This document shows positions 8,501 through 16,838 of a DNA stretch of 38,035 nucleotides, piece after piece (position 1 is the first letter of the stretch; every line of letters starts with the position of its first letter). Both the position numbers and the translations under genes were made by a program. Source of the stretch: Chloroflexota bacterium (GTDB lineage: Bacteria; Chloroflexota; Dehalococcoidia; UBA6926); assembly GCA_026713485.1 (NCBI GenBank), contig JAPOOK010000024.1:1-38035 (forward strand), read 5' to 3'. The notes beneath the pieces are model-generated. The model saw only the letters and a program-made list of their open reading frames with translations. It was not told the origin of the DNA and searched no databases.

Positions 8501-9183
8501 TCAAACGTTCGGATGCTGTCGATGATGTCCCCGAACAGCTCGATTCGAGCCGGGCTCTCGTCCTGCGGCGGCCAGATGTCCACGATGCCGCCCCGCCGAC
8601 TCACCGTCCCCGGCGTTTCGATCGCCGCTACCGGTTCGTATCCCAACTTCACCACGTCCGAGAGAATACCGTCGATTGAAACTGCCTCCCCGATGCTCAA
8701 CGTAAACGCCGCCCCCTGAAACTCTTCAGGCGGCAGCGTCACCGCCGCTGCGGCGTACGCGCTCGCGATGATGAACGGGGCAGGGCGGGCCATGAGTTCC
8801 TGCAGGCGCGCCTCCTGCGACCCTGCACGAAAATCCGCGAGCGCGGAGAGCGCCCGCAGCCGTTCCCGGGTAGTTGAAGCGTCGTTCGCCAATTGCTCAT
8901 AGGGCAGGGCGTCCGGCTCAGGGTAAGGAATGACGGCGCTCGCGGCAGACGATGACACGTAGGCGCTGACCTGTTCATGCGCACGCCGAGCGTCCTCTGC
9001 CCCGGCATGCAGCCACAACACCGGCCGCCCAAGATCGCGCCAAAGGCTCGCCACGATGAACGGCGTCGCTCCCTCCAACGGATCCAACAGGATAGGCTCA
9101 GCCTGCCCGGCCCGCAAAGCCTCAACCAACTGACGATACGCATACCGCCGCCGCAACCCCTCAGACAACGCCGCCAGGCTCAA
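5596..9183 (-). CDS. mfd: Transcription-repair coupling factor Mfd
   Basis: Mfd removes RNA polymerase stalled at lesions and recruits UvrA. The roughly 1195-residue protein has the full domain order: UvrB-like N-terminal modules, the CarD-like RNA-polymerase-interacting domain near residue 510 (DDYVVHVEHGIAQFKG), the translocase with Walker A CGDVGYGKTE near 660 and the DEEQ box (IIDEEQRFGV) near 760, motif VI in QLRGRVGRS, and a C-terminal TRCF domain. Two in-frame TTG codons (9186, 9183) follow GGAGG at 9194-9190. The second has better spacing (6 nt) and is chosen; the exact start is uncertain. uvrC and recJ also lie in this window, but not in the same operon. Confidence 0.95.
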   Translation of the reverse strand: MSLAALSEGLRRRYAYRQLVEALRAGQAEPILLDPLEGATPFIVASLWRDLGRPVLWLHAGAEDARRAHEQVSAYVSSSAASAVIPYPEPDALPYEQLANDASTTRERLRALSALADFRAGSQEARLQELMARPAPFIIASAYAAAAVTLPPEEFQGAAFTLSIGEAVSIDGILSDVVKLGYEPVAAIETPGTVSRRGGIVDIWPPQDESPARIELFGDIIDSIRTFDAATQRSATEVDEVVVTPALELLPFAVRGAPPPDMDGIGDDDAAVFRDELQRFAEGAAVPGVGFFAPYFHRSTLIDHLPDETVIVVDRPMSLRTRLDEVIRRGLEIRDGQVERGKLPRAFPSPVATSERLEMSLADVPRRLHLEPFAQASPDGMQEGTRSFGSLGFSPPETYGGRIDLLSSDILGARHRGNAVVIASLQAQRLAEMLRENGHELSLRTDMDAVPTPGSLVVVQTALAEGWELSGGESGVSGSIITLSDTEIFGFIKRPRPVRRRVVRRDAFLSDFVEDDYVVHVEHGIAQFKGTVQRATDGAEREYLALGYAGGDTLYVPTDQVDRVARYTGTGGNPTLTRLGGNEWANTKRRVKEDALRFAEELLRLYAEREVNSREPFGGETAWQWELESSFPYQETDDQMQAIVDVKSDMEAERPMDRLICGDVGYGKTEVAVRAAFKAVAAGSQVALLVPTTVLAQQHYRTFMERLETFPLRVDMLSRLRTDAEQKETVAAMARGEVDVVIGTHRLLSRDVSFRNLGLVIIDEEQRFGVRHKEHLRKMRATVDVLTMTATPIPRTLHMALFGIRDMSRIDTAPEDRIPVTTFVAEQEDRTIREAILRETDRGGQVFFVHNRIQDIHRVLEHLQELVPEASFGVAHGRMPPESLESVMNSFAAQEFDVLICTTIIQAGLDMPNANTLIVDDADRLGLTQLYQLRGRVGRSSIRAYAYFLFRRDRVLTPTAERRLRAILSAAELGAGFRLAMKDLEIRGAGNILGAEQSGNVAAVGFDLYTRLLSEAIDEVRKGKSAHVPDEPGLTGGRPLLAAGAARAPVDLPADARIPPGYVEDTGTRLAVYERLANLVDPAEVETIRAELRDRFGPLPQQVDDLLLAVEVRAETGRLRGMVRSIATEGTEIVVRLRDVYWLDREVIRRTLPNTSVGHLQIRVPAGSGSDWREQLRQLMEEFGRMSGKSAVVTA

Positions 9184-9300
9184 CAATCACCTCCACTTAA
9201 ACGCCCAAAGCCCCGCCAAAGCGGGCACATACCAGTGTAGCGGGGCGGAATGACGAATGGGTGGGGGCAGCGCAGCTAGGATCCCGGTACGAAGCTAACG

Positions 9301-9660
9301 TTAATCGAGAAGTCCGCGCACCTTGTCGACGAATTGCGTGACCTGTTCAAGATGGTAGGCCACGTCACTCTCGCCCATGACACCTTCGTAGAAATTCGTG
9401 TGCAAGTCGCCGGCGGCTCCGAATGAAAGCCAGAGAGCCTGATCACCAGTCTCGGCAACTACTCGACGTACGACTTCAAAGAGGTTCGCGTGCCGACGAT
9501 GCTCCCACCCGCGCTCTTCGGCGACAGCCTTGACCATTTGGGCCGTCGCCCCCCAACCCTTCTCACTAGCCTGCAAAAGATCGCCGCGTGTGAACTCCTC
9601 TGACGCCTGCGAAAGGTAGTGGGCGCTACGGTCAACGTATGGACGCGTTTCTACATTCAT
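9301..9660 (-). CDS. PaREP1/HEPN-like helical protein
   Basis: This 119-residue all-helical protein matches the PaREP1-type pattern: an N-terminal helix (YLSQASEEFTRGDLLQASEK), then EKGWGATAQMVKAVAEERGW, a conserved H-x3-LF segment, and LHTNFYEG before a terminal helix. These families are usually grouped with HEPN-like domains and are commonest in archaea and some Chloroflexota. Function is unproven. The canonical HEPN R-x4-6-H RNase motif is not evident, so RNase activity should not be assumed. The ATG lies 6 nt after TACAAT (leaderless geometry). It is 33 nt downstream of the HSDR_N-like gene on the same strand, in a segment that looks less GC-rich than its surroundings. Confidence 0.6.
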   Translation of the reverse strand: MNVETRPYVDRSAHYLSQASEEFTRGDLLQASEKGWGATAQMVKAVAEERGWEHRRHANLFEVVRRVVAETGDQALWLSFGAAGDLHTNFYEGVMGESDVAYHLEQVTQFVDKVRGLLD

Positions 9661-9666
9661 GACTTC

Positions 9667-9672
9667 ATTGTA
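9667..9672 (-). promoter_or_regulatory. -10 box of PaREP1-type gene
   Basis: TACAAT on the minus strand ends 6 nt before the ATG at 9660, with no Shine-Dalgarno between. It lies in the short gap after the HSDR_N-like gene, so the small gene can be transcribed on its own. Confidence 0.5.
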
Positions 9673-9693
9673 ACGACTGCGAAACCTTGAGAC

Positions 9694-10677
9694 TTAGTCT
9701 TTCAAGCGAACCTTAACAATGCCTATTTCCAGTTGTTTGGCAAGGTACTCTGTCCACTTCAGCTTCATGAAGGTATTCGCTGCCCATTCCACGAAAATGG
9801 GGAGATTGTCAACTTGTCTGCACGTCTCTGAAAACTTGCTGGATCCAAGGATCGGTTTCTTGAATGTCGAGCTCTCTAGAGGGTGCGTTTCCCCGCGCAA
9901 TAGATTGTTCGAGTGGACGAATCGGCCAAACTCCACCCAGACATCGTGCCAGTTTCTAATCAAAGCACTCTGACCATTAGCAAACCGTATTTCCTGTGGC
10001 TTTACCTTGGCGCCATTGAGACTGTACACAGATTCAAGCGGAACCCACCCACCTTCGTCCGTTGGCTCTACAGTGGGGGCGGGGCTGGAAGGTTCCTCAC
10101 TTGGCGAAAGAGGTGGCGAAGGTGATGTGACAGATTCTGTGTCTGGCCATCCTGCAATTGGCAGTTCAGCCTCCTGTGGTTGCCTTGATTCGACGTTTGG
10201 CCGCCAGAGCAGTAGCAACTTCAGGGCTGCTTCATAGGCTGGGACGCCTGAGAGTTGGACACTCATGGTGAGCCGCTCGTGCAAGGGCAGTGGCGTTGCC
10301 GTAAAGACTTTGTAAATCTCCCAACTATTGCCGTCGGTCAAACCCGCGTGGCCAATGCCCTCCATATTTGCGTAGTTCACCATTTGCTGGCGATGCGACA
10401 TGAGACTCTCGTTAAGCCTCTTAGCTTCGACCGCGACTAGGGCCGCGCCATTGGTTCCCAACAGCGCGTAATCCGCGCGGCCACTGCCTACCGGAAATTC
10501 TGGCGTGACTAACTTGGGGTTGGAAACATCCCATCCCAGCGCTTGCAGGATTGGGTCAATAAGGGCCACACGAGTTCGTGTCTCGTTCTCGCGCAGACTT
10601 GATCCATGCTCTTCGATTCGCCGCTTGACGATCTCAACTGCGTCCACCAGAGGCTTGAGAAGTTCGGACTGCGTCAT
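9694..10677 (-). CDS. Orphan HSDR_N-type restriction endonuclease-like protein
   Basis: This 327-residue protein has an N-terminal nuclease-like domain of the type I restriction R-subunit family. ENETRTRVALIDPILQALGW is followed by GSGRADYALL (catalytic Asp) and VAVEAKRL (the E-x-K of a PD-(D/E)xK fold), then a QMVNYANMEG helix. No helicase motifs follow and no hsdM or hsdS gene is nearby. A Ser/Pro/Glu-rich linker (about residues 185-215) leads to a C-terminal domain of unknown fold. The start at 10677 follows GGAGG with 5-nt spacing; another ATG lies at 10692. It may bind or cut nucleic acid in a defence setting, but this is unproven. Confidence 0.65.
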   Translation of the reverse strand: MTQSELLKPLVDAVEIVKRRIEEHGSSLRENETRTRVALIDPILQALGWDVSNPKLVTPEFPVGSGRADYALLGTNGAALVAVEAKRLNESLMSHRQQMVNYANMEGIGHAGLTDGNSWEIYKVFTATPLPLHERLTMSVQLSGVPAYEAALKLLLLWRPNVESRQPQEAELPIAGWPDTESVTSPSPPLSPSEEPSSPAPTVEPTDEGGWVPLESVYSLNGAKVKPQEIRFANGQSALIRNWHDVWVEFGRFVHSNNLLRGETHPLESSTFKKPILGSSKFSETCRQVDNLPIFVEWAANTFMKLKWTEYLAKQLEIGIVKVRLKD

Positions 10678-10830
10678 AGGTTCCTCCGTCATGCGTCGTG
10701 CAAATCAATCGTAGCAGAGACCCCTCTAATCCCCCCTCCCTTGTCCCCACACCGCGCGTCCCCGTATCATCTAGCCAGCCGCTCATATCGCGGCAAGCGC
10801 GGACATTCTGTACTTGAGGAGCGTGCAGTA

Positions 10831-12072
10831 GTGACTCGAATTGTTGTGACCGGCGTCGGTATGGTGACACCCCTCGGCCTTGATACCCAGACCACGTGGG
10901 ATTCCCTGCTGGCAGGCAAGTCTGGCGCGGACACCGTCTCCCTCTTTGACGTCGAGCCGTATTCCACAACCATTGCCTGCGAGGTCAAGGGCTTTGATCC
11001 GTCCACCTTCATGGACCGCAAAGAAGTCCGGCAGACCGACCGCTATATCCAGTTCGCCATGGCCGCCGCCGACCAGGCAGTTAATGATTCCGGACTCGAA
11101 GTCACGGACGATAACCGCAACGAAGTCGCAACGATCATCGGTAGTGGCTACGGCGGCATCGGCACCGTCCAGAACGCCGTCGAGACGCTGTCCACACGCG
11201 GCCCCAACCGCGTCAGCCCGTTCCTCATGCCGATGATGGTCACTGAGATGGGAGCCGCCAAGGTATCCATCGCCCTCGGCGCGCGCGGCCCCGCCTACTC
11301 CGTCACGTCATCCTGCTGCTCCGGCTCCGATTCTATCGGCGCGGCAGCCGATCTGATTCGACGCGGCGACGCCAGCGTGGCACTCGCCGGCGGCGCGGAG
11401 GCCACCATCACCCCCATTGCCTTCGCCGGTTTCAGCCAGGCGGGCGCACTGTCAACAAAGCGCAACGACAACCCAACCCACGCGTCGCGTCCCTTTGACA
11501 TCGACCGCGATGGCTTTGTGATGGGTGAGGGCGCGTGCGTGTTGGTGCTGGAAGACCTTGAACACGCAAAGGCGCGCGGCGCGAACATCATCGCCGAGCT
11601 CTCCGGCTTCGCCTCCACTGCGGACGCCTACCATATCACCCATCCGGCCGAGAACGGCGAGGGCGCGGTACGCGCCATGAATAAAGCCCTCGATAGGGCA
11701 GGGCTCGCCCCCGGTGAACTCGGATACATCAACGCCCACGGCACATCGACGCCCATCAACGACCGTGAGGAGACGAAGGCCATCAAGACCGTGTTCGGCG
11801 AGTCAGCCTACGCCGTGCCAATCTCGTCAACCAAGTCGATGCACGGCCATCTGCTCGGCGCGGGAGGCGCGTTGGAAGCTGCCATCTGCGCCCTTGCCGT
11901 CTCGAACGACAAAATCCCGCCCACCATCAATCTCGAAAACGCCGACCCTGACTGCGATCTGAACTACACACCGCATGAGTTTCGTACCGGCCCCGTCAAC
12001 AGCGCCCTGTCCAATACATTCGGCTTCGGTGGCCACAACACGGCAATCATCTTCCGTAAGTTCGCGGACTAG
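10831..12072 (+). CDS. fabF: 3-oxoacyl-[ACP] synthase II (KAS II)
   Basis: This 413-residue condensing enzyme elongates acyl-ACP with malonyl-ACP. Catalytic residues fall at the same numbers as in E. coli FabF: the nucleophile Cys163 (in SSCCSG), His303 (NAHGTSTP), Lys335 and His340 (SMHGHLLGAGG). The C-terminal NTFGFGGHN is also conserved. Codon 162 is another Cys, an unusual doublet at the active site. The GTG start follows GAGGAG at 10816-10821. An in-frame extension upstream to 10606 runs into the divergent gene and is rejected. recJ follows after 11 nt. Confidence 0.95.
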   Translation: MTRIVVTGVGMVTPLGLDTQTTWDSLLAGKSGADTVSLFDVEPYSTTIACEVKGFDPSTFMDRKEVRQTDRYIQFAMAAADQAVNDSGLEVTDDNRNEVATIIGSGYGGIGTVQNAVETLSTRGPNRVSPFLMPMMVTEMGAAKVSIALGARGPAYSVTSSCCSGSDSIGAAADLIRRGDASVALAGGAEATITPIAFAGFSQAGALSTKRNDNPTHASRPFDIDRDGFVMGEGACVLVLEDLEHAKARGANIIAELSGFASTADAYHITHPAENGEGAVRAMNKALDRAGLAPGELGYINAHGTSTPINDREETKAIKTVFGESAYAVPISSTKSMHGHLLGAGGALEAAICALAVSNDKIPPTINLENADPDCDLNYTPHEFRTGPVNSALSNTFGFGGHNTAIIFRKFAD

Positions 12073-12083
12073 GCGCCGCCCGC

Positions 12084-13781
12084 ATGACGGTCCAACGCCG
12101 CTGGGCCTTCCCGGATCCGCCGTCGCCACAGGCGCGTGAGGCCCTCACCGCATTCCCGCAAACTCTCCAGCAACTCCTCGTCAATCGCGGCATTGAGACT
12201 GCAGACGCAGCTGATCTATTCCTTCGCCCAGACGAGCGACTAGCTGGAAACCCAACGGACATTCCCGGCATGGACGCCGCCGTCCATCGCATACGCCAGG
12301 CGATGTTTGGCAGCGAAAAGATCGGAATCTACGGCGATTTCGACTCAGACGGCGTCACCGGCGCGGCACTCTTGTGTGAAGCTCTGAGCAATGTGGGCCT
12401 GTCGGTAACCCCCTACATTCCCTCCCGAGCGGAAGGGCACGGCATGAATCGCGCCGCCCTCAAGACGCTGCGTGATGATGGCTGCACCCTTGTCATCACG
12501 GCTGATTGCGGTGTCGGCGGCGTCAATGACGGCGTGGCCCCGCCCAAAGGTATGGACATCATCGTCACTGATCACCACCTGCCCGGTGATGACCTGCCCG
12601 ATTTTGCGGCCATCGTAAATCCAATGCGGCGTGATTCAGCGTACCCGTCGCCAAAGCTCGCCGGAGTTGGTGTTGCTTTCAAACTTGCGCAGGCCATCCA
12701 TCAGGAACTCGGCAAGGAGTTGCCCGACGGTCTGCTTGAACTTGTGGCACTCGGCACCGTCGCCGACGTGTCGCCCCTTGTTGATGAGAATCGATACCTG
12801 GTGACTGAGGGCCTGACAGGAATGCGAGACTCTCAGCGTCCGGGACTCCGCATCCTCGCCTCGATCGCTCGCCGCCCTCTGGCACGCATAACCTCCGGAG
12901 ACATCGCATTCCAGATAGCGCCACGCCTGAATGCTGCCGGACGCCTGACTCACGCGAACGACGCCTTGAATCTCCTGTCCACGCATGACGAAGATGAGGC
13001 GCGAACCCTCGCAATTCACCTTGACGAACTTAATCAACGCCGCCGGGAACTCACAGAGGAGGCCTACAAAAGAGTCCGTGAGCGCATGACGGACGACGAC
13101 ACAACTGCTCCCGTTATTGTCGCCGGCGCGCCCGATATTCCGGCTGGCATCGTCGGCCTCGTAGCCGGTCGACTAACCGAGGAGTTCTATCGCCCAAGCT
13201 TCGTCTACTCAACCTACGGCGATGGACTTCTCCGCGGCTCCGCCCGCAGCATCGAGGAGTTCGATGTCGAGGGTGCCCTTAAGCAGAGTGCCGATCTCCT
13301 CACACGCTTCGGTGGTCATCATCGCGCTGCCGGTTTCTCCGCGCTCGAAAGCAATCTCCCGGCTTTCCGTGACAGGCTGCACGAATTGGCCGCCAAGGCC
13401 CTCGACGGTATCGATCTCACTCCCACGCTAACCATAGACGCCGAGGGCGCGCCCTCGCGCCTTGCTGCCGACCTCACTTCGCACATGGACAAACTCGAAC
13501 CATATGGTGAGGGCAACAGGAATCCCGTGTTCGTCGCACGAGGTCTCCGTGTTAATTCAACGAGGCGGGTCGGAGACGGCTCACATTTGCGTCTCTCGCT
13601 GGCAGAGCCTCAGTCAGGGATGGAATGGAATGCAATTGCATTCCGTCTCGGCGAAAAGGCAGGGGAGGCACGAAGGGAAATCGACATCGCCTTCCAATTT
13701 CAAGAGAACGACGGTGGCCCCAAGGCAAACCGCTCTCCAGCGCTGGAACTAAACGTTCAGGACTTCCGCCCCTCGGCCTAA
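12084..13781 (+). CDS. recJ: Single-stranded-DNA exonuclease RecJ
   Basis: RecJ is a 5'-3' ssDNA exonuclease of recombination and mismatch or base excision repair. The 565-residue protein has the DHH phosphoesterase motifs: GDFDSDG (Asp85, Asp87, Asp89), TADCG, DHH at 163-165, and the DHHA1 motif GGHHRAAGF from residue 410. The C-terminal region carries the OB-fold seen in RecJ. The ATG lies 11 nt after fabF with no strong Shine-Dalgarno, so translation is probably coupled to fabF. Confidence 0.93.
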   Translation: MTVQRRWAFPDPPSPQAREALTAFPQTLQQLLVNRGIETADAADLFLRPDERLAGNPTDIPGMDAAVHRIRQAMFGSEKIGIYGDFDSDGVTGAALLCEALSNVGLSVTPYIPSRAEGHGMNRAALKTLRDDGCTLVITADCGVGGVNDGVAPPKGMDIIVTDHHLPGDDLPDFAAIVNPMRRDSAYPSPKLAGVGVAFKLAQAIHQELGKELPDGLLELVALGTVADVSPLVDENRYLVTEGLTGMRDSQRPGLRILASIARRPLARITSGDIAFQIAPRLNAAGRLTHANDALNLLSTHDEDEARTLAIHLDELNQRRRELTEEAYKRVRERMTDDDTTAPVIVAGAPDIPAGIVGLVAGRLTEEFYRPSFVYSTYGDGLLRGSARSIEEFDVEGALKQSADLLTRFGGHHRAAGFSALESNLPAFRDRLHELAAKALDGIDLTPTLTIDAEGAPSRLAADLTSHMDKLEPYGEGNRNPVFVARGLRVNSTRRVGDGSHLRLSLAEPQSGMEWNAIAFRLGEKAGEARREIDIAFQFQENDGGPKANRSPALELNVQDFRPSA

Positions 13782-13836
13782 CCCCGGCTACTCCCCAAAC
13801 ATCCGCCAACCCCCTCGTTCCGACACCCCCTCCGTC

Positions 13837-13856
13837 ATTCCCGCGCAGGCGGGAAT
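13837..13856. repeat. REP-like palindromic interspersed element
   Basis: ATTCCCGC (13837-13844) and GCGGGAAT (13849-13856) form an 8-bp stem around GCAG, inside the phrase GTCATTCCCGC...GGGAATC. Elements of this sequence type are dispersed in many environmental bacterial genomes. It sits between convergent recJ and lgt, where it may also terminate transcription. Confidence 0.6.
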
Positions 13857-13901
13857 CTGAATCTCGGAGTGCAACCAATGCCCGTACCACCAACCAATTA
13901 A

Positions 13902-13938
13902 TCCCCTCGCCCTGAGGGAGAGGGTTAGGGTGAGGGGG
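13902..13938. repeat. Second interspersed repeat (CCCTCxCCCT type)
   Basis: The stretch has the form CCCCTCGCCCTGAGGGAG then AGGGTTAGGGTGAGGGGG. It contains the palindrome CCCTGAGGG and imperfect outer complementarity (CCCCTCGCCCT with AGGGTGAGGGG), so it can fold into a long hairpin. It is non-coding, lies just downstream of lgt, and is typical of widely dispersed repeat families. Confidence 0.55.
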
Positions 13939-13944
13939 TTCTCC

Positions 13945-14814
13945 TTAGGCCGGCTGTGGCGGCGCGTCCGGCTCCCCGTCCTCAGATTCTTCCTCTGGGG
14001 TCCCATCTGACCCGCCGGGGTCATCGTCGCCGGAATTCGCCAGCCTCACCCGCGTGATGAGGAAGGCCAGCGCAATCACTACGAGCAAGAGAGCTAACAG
14101 ATGTGCTTGCTGGAGCCCTGCGAACCACACAGCGTCTCGCCGCATGAACTGGATGACAAAGCGACCTAGCCCGTACATCAGCAAGTACATGAAGAAGACC
14201 GATCCGTCAGGTCGGATCCTGCCGATAAGGAAATACGCAACGATGCCGATGAACGCGTCCAACGCCATCTCATACACGATGACCGGGTGCATCGGTCCCT
14301 CGCCGTTCGCGGGGCTGCCGGGATGCGTGTAGAGAAAAGCCCACGGCCGCACAAGAGTCTCGCCCAGGTGCTCGCCGTTGATGATGTCTCCCAACCGTCC
14401 GAGGAGCATGCCAAGCAACAGTCCCGGCGTGACCAGATCCACCATGCGCCCCACGGGATAGCGGTGCCGCCACGCGTAGAACGTGCCGCCGATCGTCGCG
14501 CCGAGAATTCCGCCAAGTAGACCAATGCCGCCCTCATAGATGCGGAGAATCAGCAGTGGATCCGTGCCGTAGTAGTCCCAGTTATCAATCACATGAACCA
14601 GCCGCGCGCCGATCAAACCGCCCAGCACTGCCCAGACTGCCGTGCCGTAAACGGCGTCTTCATGGATGCCGTGCTTGCGGCCCATGTACACGGCCCAGAT
14701 GACGACGGCAACAATGCCCACCGCCGTAAAGAATCCGTGCCACGTCACGAGGAACGGGCCAATTTCGAAAAGGATGGGATCGATCCCAATGTTGATGGCG
14801 GCAAGAACGTTCAA
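13945..14814 (-). CDS. lgt: Prolipoprotein diacylglyceryl transferase
   Basis: Lgt transfers diacylglycerol from phosphatidylglycerol to the lipobox Cys of prolipoproteins in the cytoplasmic membrane. The 289-residue protein is polytopic, with the signature GRLGDIINGEHLG, a GGIGLLGGILGA segment and an HPVIVYEM segment matching conserved Lgt blocks. After the last helix there is an acidic Asp/Glu/Pro-rich tail of about 30 residues, longer than usual. The start is a TTG at 14814 with GAGGT 10 nt upstream; no ATG or GTG is available nearby, so the start is only moderately certain. Confidence 0.92.
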   Translation of the reverse strand: MNVLAAINIGIDPILFEIGPFLVTWHGFFTAVGIVAVVIWAVYMGRKHGIHEDAVYGTAVWAVLGGLIGARLVHVIDNWDYYGTDPLLILRIYEGGIGLLGGILGATIGGTFYAWRHRYPVGRMVDLVTPGLLLGMLLGRLGDIINGEHLGETLVRPWAFLYTHPGSPANGEGPMHPVIVYEMALDAFIGIVAYFLIGRIRPDGSVFFMYLLMYGLGRFVIQFMRRDAVWFAGLQQAHLLALLLVVIALAFLITRVRLANSGDDDPGGSDGTPEEESEDGEPDAPPQPA

Positions 14815-15020
14815 GCTGTACTACCTCGCTGGTTAGAATTGGCTGGGTCATGCGCCCTGCGGCTCCACAACCTGCCGTGTCACTATTCTATGCCCCCGCC
14901 GTCACATCTGACGAGTCAACGGCTCGCAGCAACAAACCACCTTACTAATCGGACTTTGTGATATTCTTCTCTAGACGTGACGTAATGCATCCATAACTAT
15001 TCAAAAAGGACGGCTCCGGA

Positions 15021-15965
15021 ATGCTTGATCAGGGCGTACGAAATTTCCTTGTGTACCTCACAACCGTTAAAGGCTTCTCCGCCAATACATCGGAGGCCTA
15101 CCGGAGTGACATGACCCAACTGACAGAATGGCTTACCGCTCCTCCGGAAGACTTGGCGCCTGCGGAAACGTGGGCGAACGTTTCACGCGACCATCTCCTC
15201 GGATTCGTCAGCCACCTCAAGTCCCGGGAATACGCCACCACCACCATTGCCCGTAAGATAGCCGCCGTGAAGTCCTTCTTCTCCTACATGGTCACACATG
15301 ATCTGGTCGAATCCGACCCCTCTGAGGGACTCAGTTCGCCAAAGGTGGGCAGGGCGCTGCCGTCACCTCTCGGGGTGGATGAAGTCGAATTGCTCTTGAA
15401 TCAACCAAGAGGCAAGTCAACGCCGGAGGGCATGCGCGCATCCGCCATGCTTGAACTCCTCTATGCGACGGGAATGCGTGTCTCAGAACTCGTCTCTTTG
15501 AGCGTTGCCGACGTCAATCTTGACGAAGGTTATGTACGATGCAGAGGCAAGGGTTACAAAGAGCGAATTATCCCGGTCTATCCTGAAGCGATACGTGCAC
15601 TGCGCGCCTACATTGATGAGGCGCGCCCAAGGCTCCGCCGCCGGCGTGACGAGCCTGCGTTGTTCCTGAATCGACGCGGCAACCGCCTCACCCGGCAGGG
15701 CTTTTGGCTCCTGCTCAAGTCGCTTGCTGCCGAGGCCGGCATCACGCACAGCATCACGCCGCATACCCTTCGCCATAGTTTTGCAACTCACCTGTTGCGC
15801 GGTGGCGCGGCACTCCGTCACGTCCAGGAATTGCTTGGGCATTCAAGTATTTCCACCACCCAGATTTACACGCGTCTGGCCCATGACCAACTGCGGGACG
15901 AATACGACCGTGCCCATCCTCGCGCTCGCTACGGTCGTGAGCGCGACGCCGTTACTGCCGGATAG
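15021..15965 (+). CDS. Tyrosine recombinase XerC/XerD
   Basis: This 314-residue site-specific recombinase has an N-terminal SAM-like core-binding domain (about 5-105) and a C-terminal catalytic domain. All catalytic residues are present: Arg153, Lys177, His248, Arg251, His274 and the nucleophile Tyr283. Xer proteins resolve chromosome dimers at dif. The size and lack of an insertion fit a housekeeping Xer rather than a phage integrase. I see no dif-like site nearby. The ATG follows AAAAAGGA with about 9-nt spacing. Whether it is XerC or XerD cannot be decided from sequence reading alone. Confidence 0.9.
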   Translation: MLDQGVRNFLVYLTTVKGFSANTSEAYRSDMTQLTEWLTAPPEDLAPAETWANVSRDHLLGFVSHLKSREYATTTIARKIAAVKSFFSYMVTHDLVESDPSEGLSSPKVGRALPSPLGVDEVELLLNQPRGKSTPEGMRASAMLELLYATGMRVSELVSLSVADVNLDEGYVRCRGKGYKERIIPVYPEAIRALRAYIDEARPRLRRRRDEPALFLNRRGNRLTRQGFWLLLKSLAAEAGITHSITPHTLRHSFATHLLRGGAALRHVQELLGHSSISTTQIYTRLAHDQLRDEYDRAHPRARYGRERDAVTAG

Positions 15966-15991
15966 TTTGCCCTAACCGCTTTGTTGCTCGG

Positions 15992-16007
15992 GTCGCTCTA
16001 AAGCGAC
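15992..16007. other. Hairpin between xer and the kinase-like gene
   Basis: GTCGCT-CTAA-AGCGAC forms a perfect 6-bp stem 27 nt after the recombinase stop. There is no T run after it, so it is at best a weak terminator or RNA-stabilising stem. A second small stem, CGTTC-GCT-GAACG, follows around 16027-16039. Confidence 0.35.
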
Positions 16008-16080
16008 ATAACGTGGCATGATAGGAGCGTTCGCTGAACGAGGACGCACGCGATAGAATTTGCGCGGGACAGGGGGCGTC

Positions 16081-16794
16081 ATGGCTGTTGTAGCGATTGC
16101 AGGACAGATTGGCAGCGGCGGCCAGGATATCGGCCAGGAAGTCGCCCGAGAGCTTGAAGCTGAATTCGTCGACAATTTCCTCCTCAGTGAGGCTGCGAAC
16201 CGTACCGGTATGAGCGTCGAAGAATGGGACGCGCGTGACATGCGAGTCGATAGCCTCACGGATCGTATCGCCCGCGTCTTTCAGACATTCGTTCAGCGGT
16301 CGGCAGCAAGCTATACCGCAGATCCATACATGAGTGGCGAGCCACTCCTCTCGCGCACCTATGAACAGGCCGCCGCGGAGCCGCGCAGTGACGAACAGAA
16401 TCTCGATGACCAGCGCTTCCTTGAAGTGACGACGGAAATCATCCATGAGCTCGCTCGTCTACCTCGGGTCGTCATCATCGGTAGGGGAACGACGTATATC
16501 CTCAGAAACAACCCCCGCGTATTCAACGTCCTCGCGTTGGCCCCGCGTGACGCGCGAATTGAACGCTGGGCCAACCGCAACAGCTTGTCGACGGAAGAGG
16601 CACGCCGCGAGGTCGATGATCAAGAACACCACCGACAGGCCTTTCTGAGAAAATTCTTCGGTGTCGATCCGTTTGATCCCAGTTGGTTTGACATGGTGCT
16701 CCGCGTCGATCGGCTCGATATCAAGCACTACGCGCAAATGGTCGCGACTGGCGCACGCGCTCTGGACGAACAACTCCTTTGCGACGAAACTTAA
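16081..16794 (+). CDS. Cytidylate kinase-like P-loop protein
   Basis: This 237-residue protein belongs to the cytidylate-kinase-like family (PF13189 type). It has an N-terminal P-loop variant (GQIGSGGQDIG, residues 8-18), then a VDNFLLSEAANRTGMS segment, a central VVIIGRGTTYIL strand-turn, and a LID-like Arg-rich region (RDARIERWANR). It lacks the full length and CMP-binding features of classical Cmk, so CMP kinase activity is not assured. The ATG at 16081 follows AGGGGG with 4-nt spacing; a TTG at 16060 is less likely. A TAGAAT box at 16054-16059 could drive it and perhaps the following uvrC group. Confidence 0.7.
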   Translation: MAVVAIAGQIGSGGQDIGQEVARELEAEFVDNFLLSEAANRTGMSVEEWDARDMRVDSLTDRIARVFQTFVQRSAASYTADPYMSGEPLLSRTYEQAAAEPRSDEQNLDDQRFLEVTTEIIHELARLPRVVIIGRGTTYILRNNPRVFNVLALAPRDARIERWANRNSLSTEEARREVDDQEHHRQAFLRKFFGVDPFDPSWFDMVLRVDRLDIKHYAQMVATGARALDEQLLCDET

Positions 16795-16838
16795 GGTGAG
16801 TTCCGGCGAAGCAACGTGGAAACGGAGATACGACACTA

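Noticed and set aside
15966-16080. dif-like recombination site next to the xer gene
   Set aside because: Small hairpins are present, but no 28-bp XerC/XerD-type site with the typical palindromic arms could be recognised.
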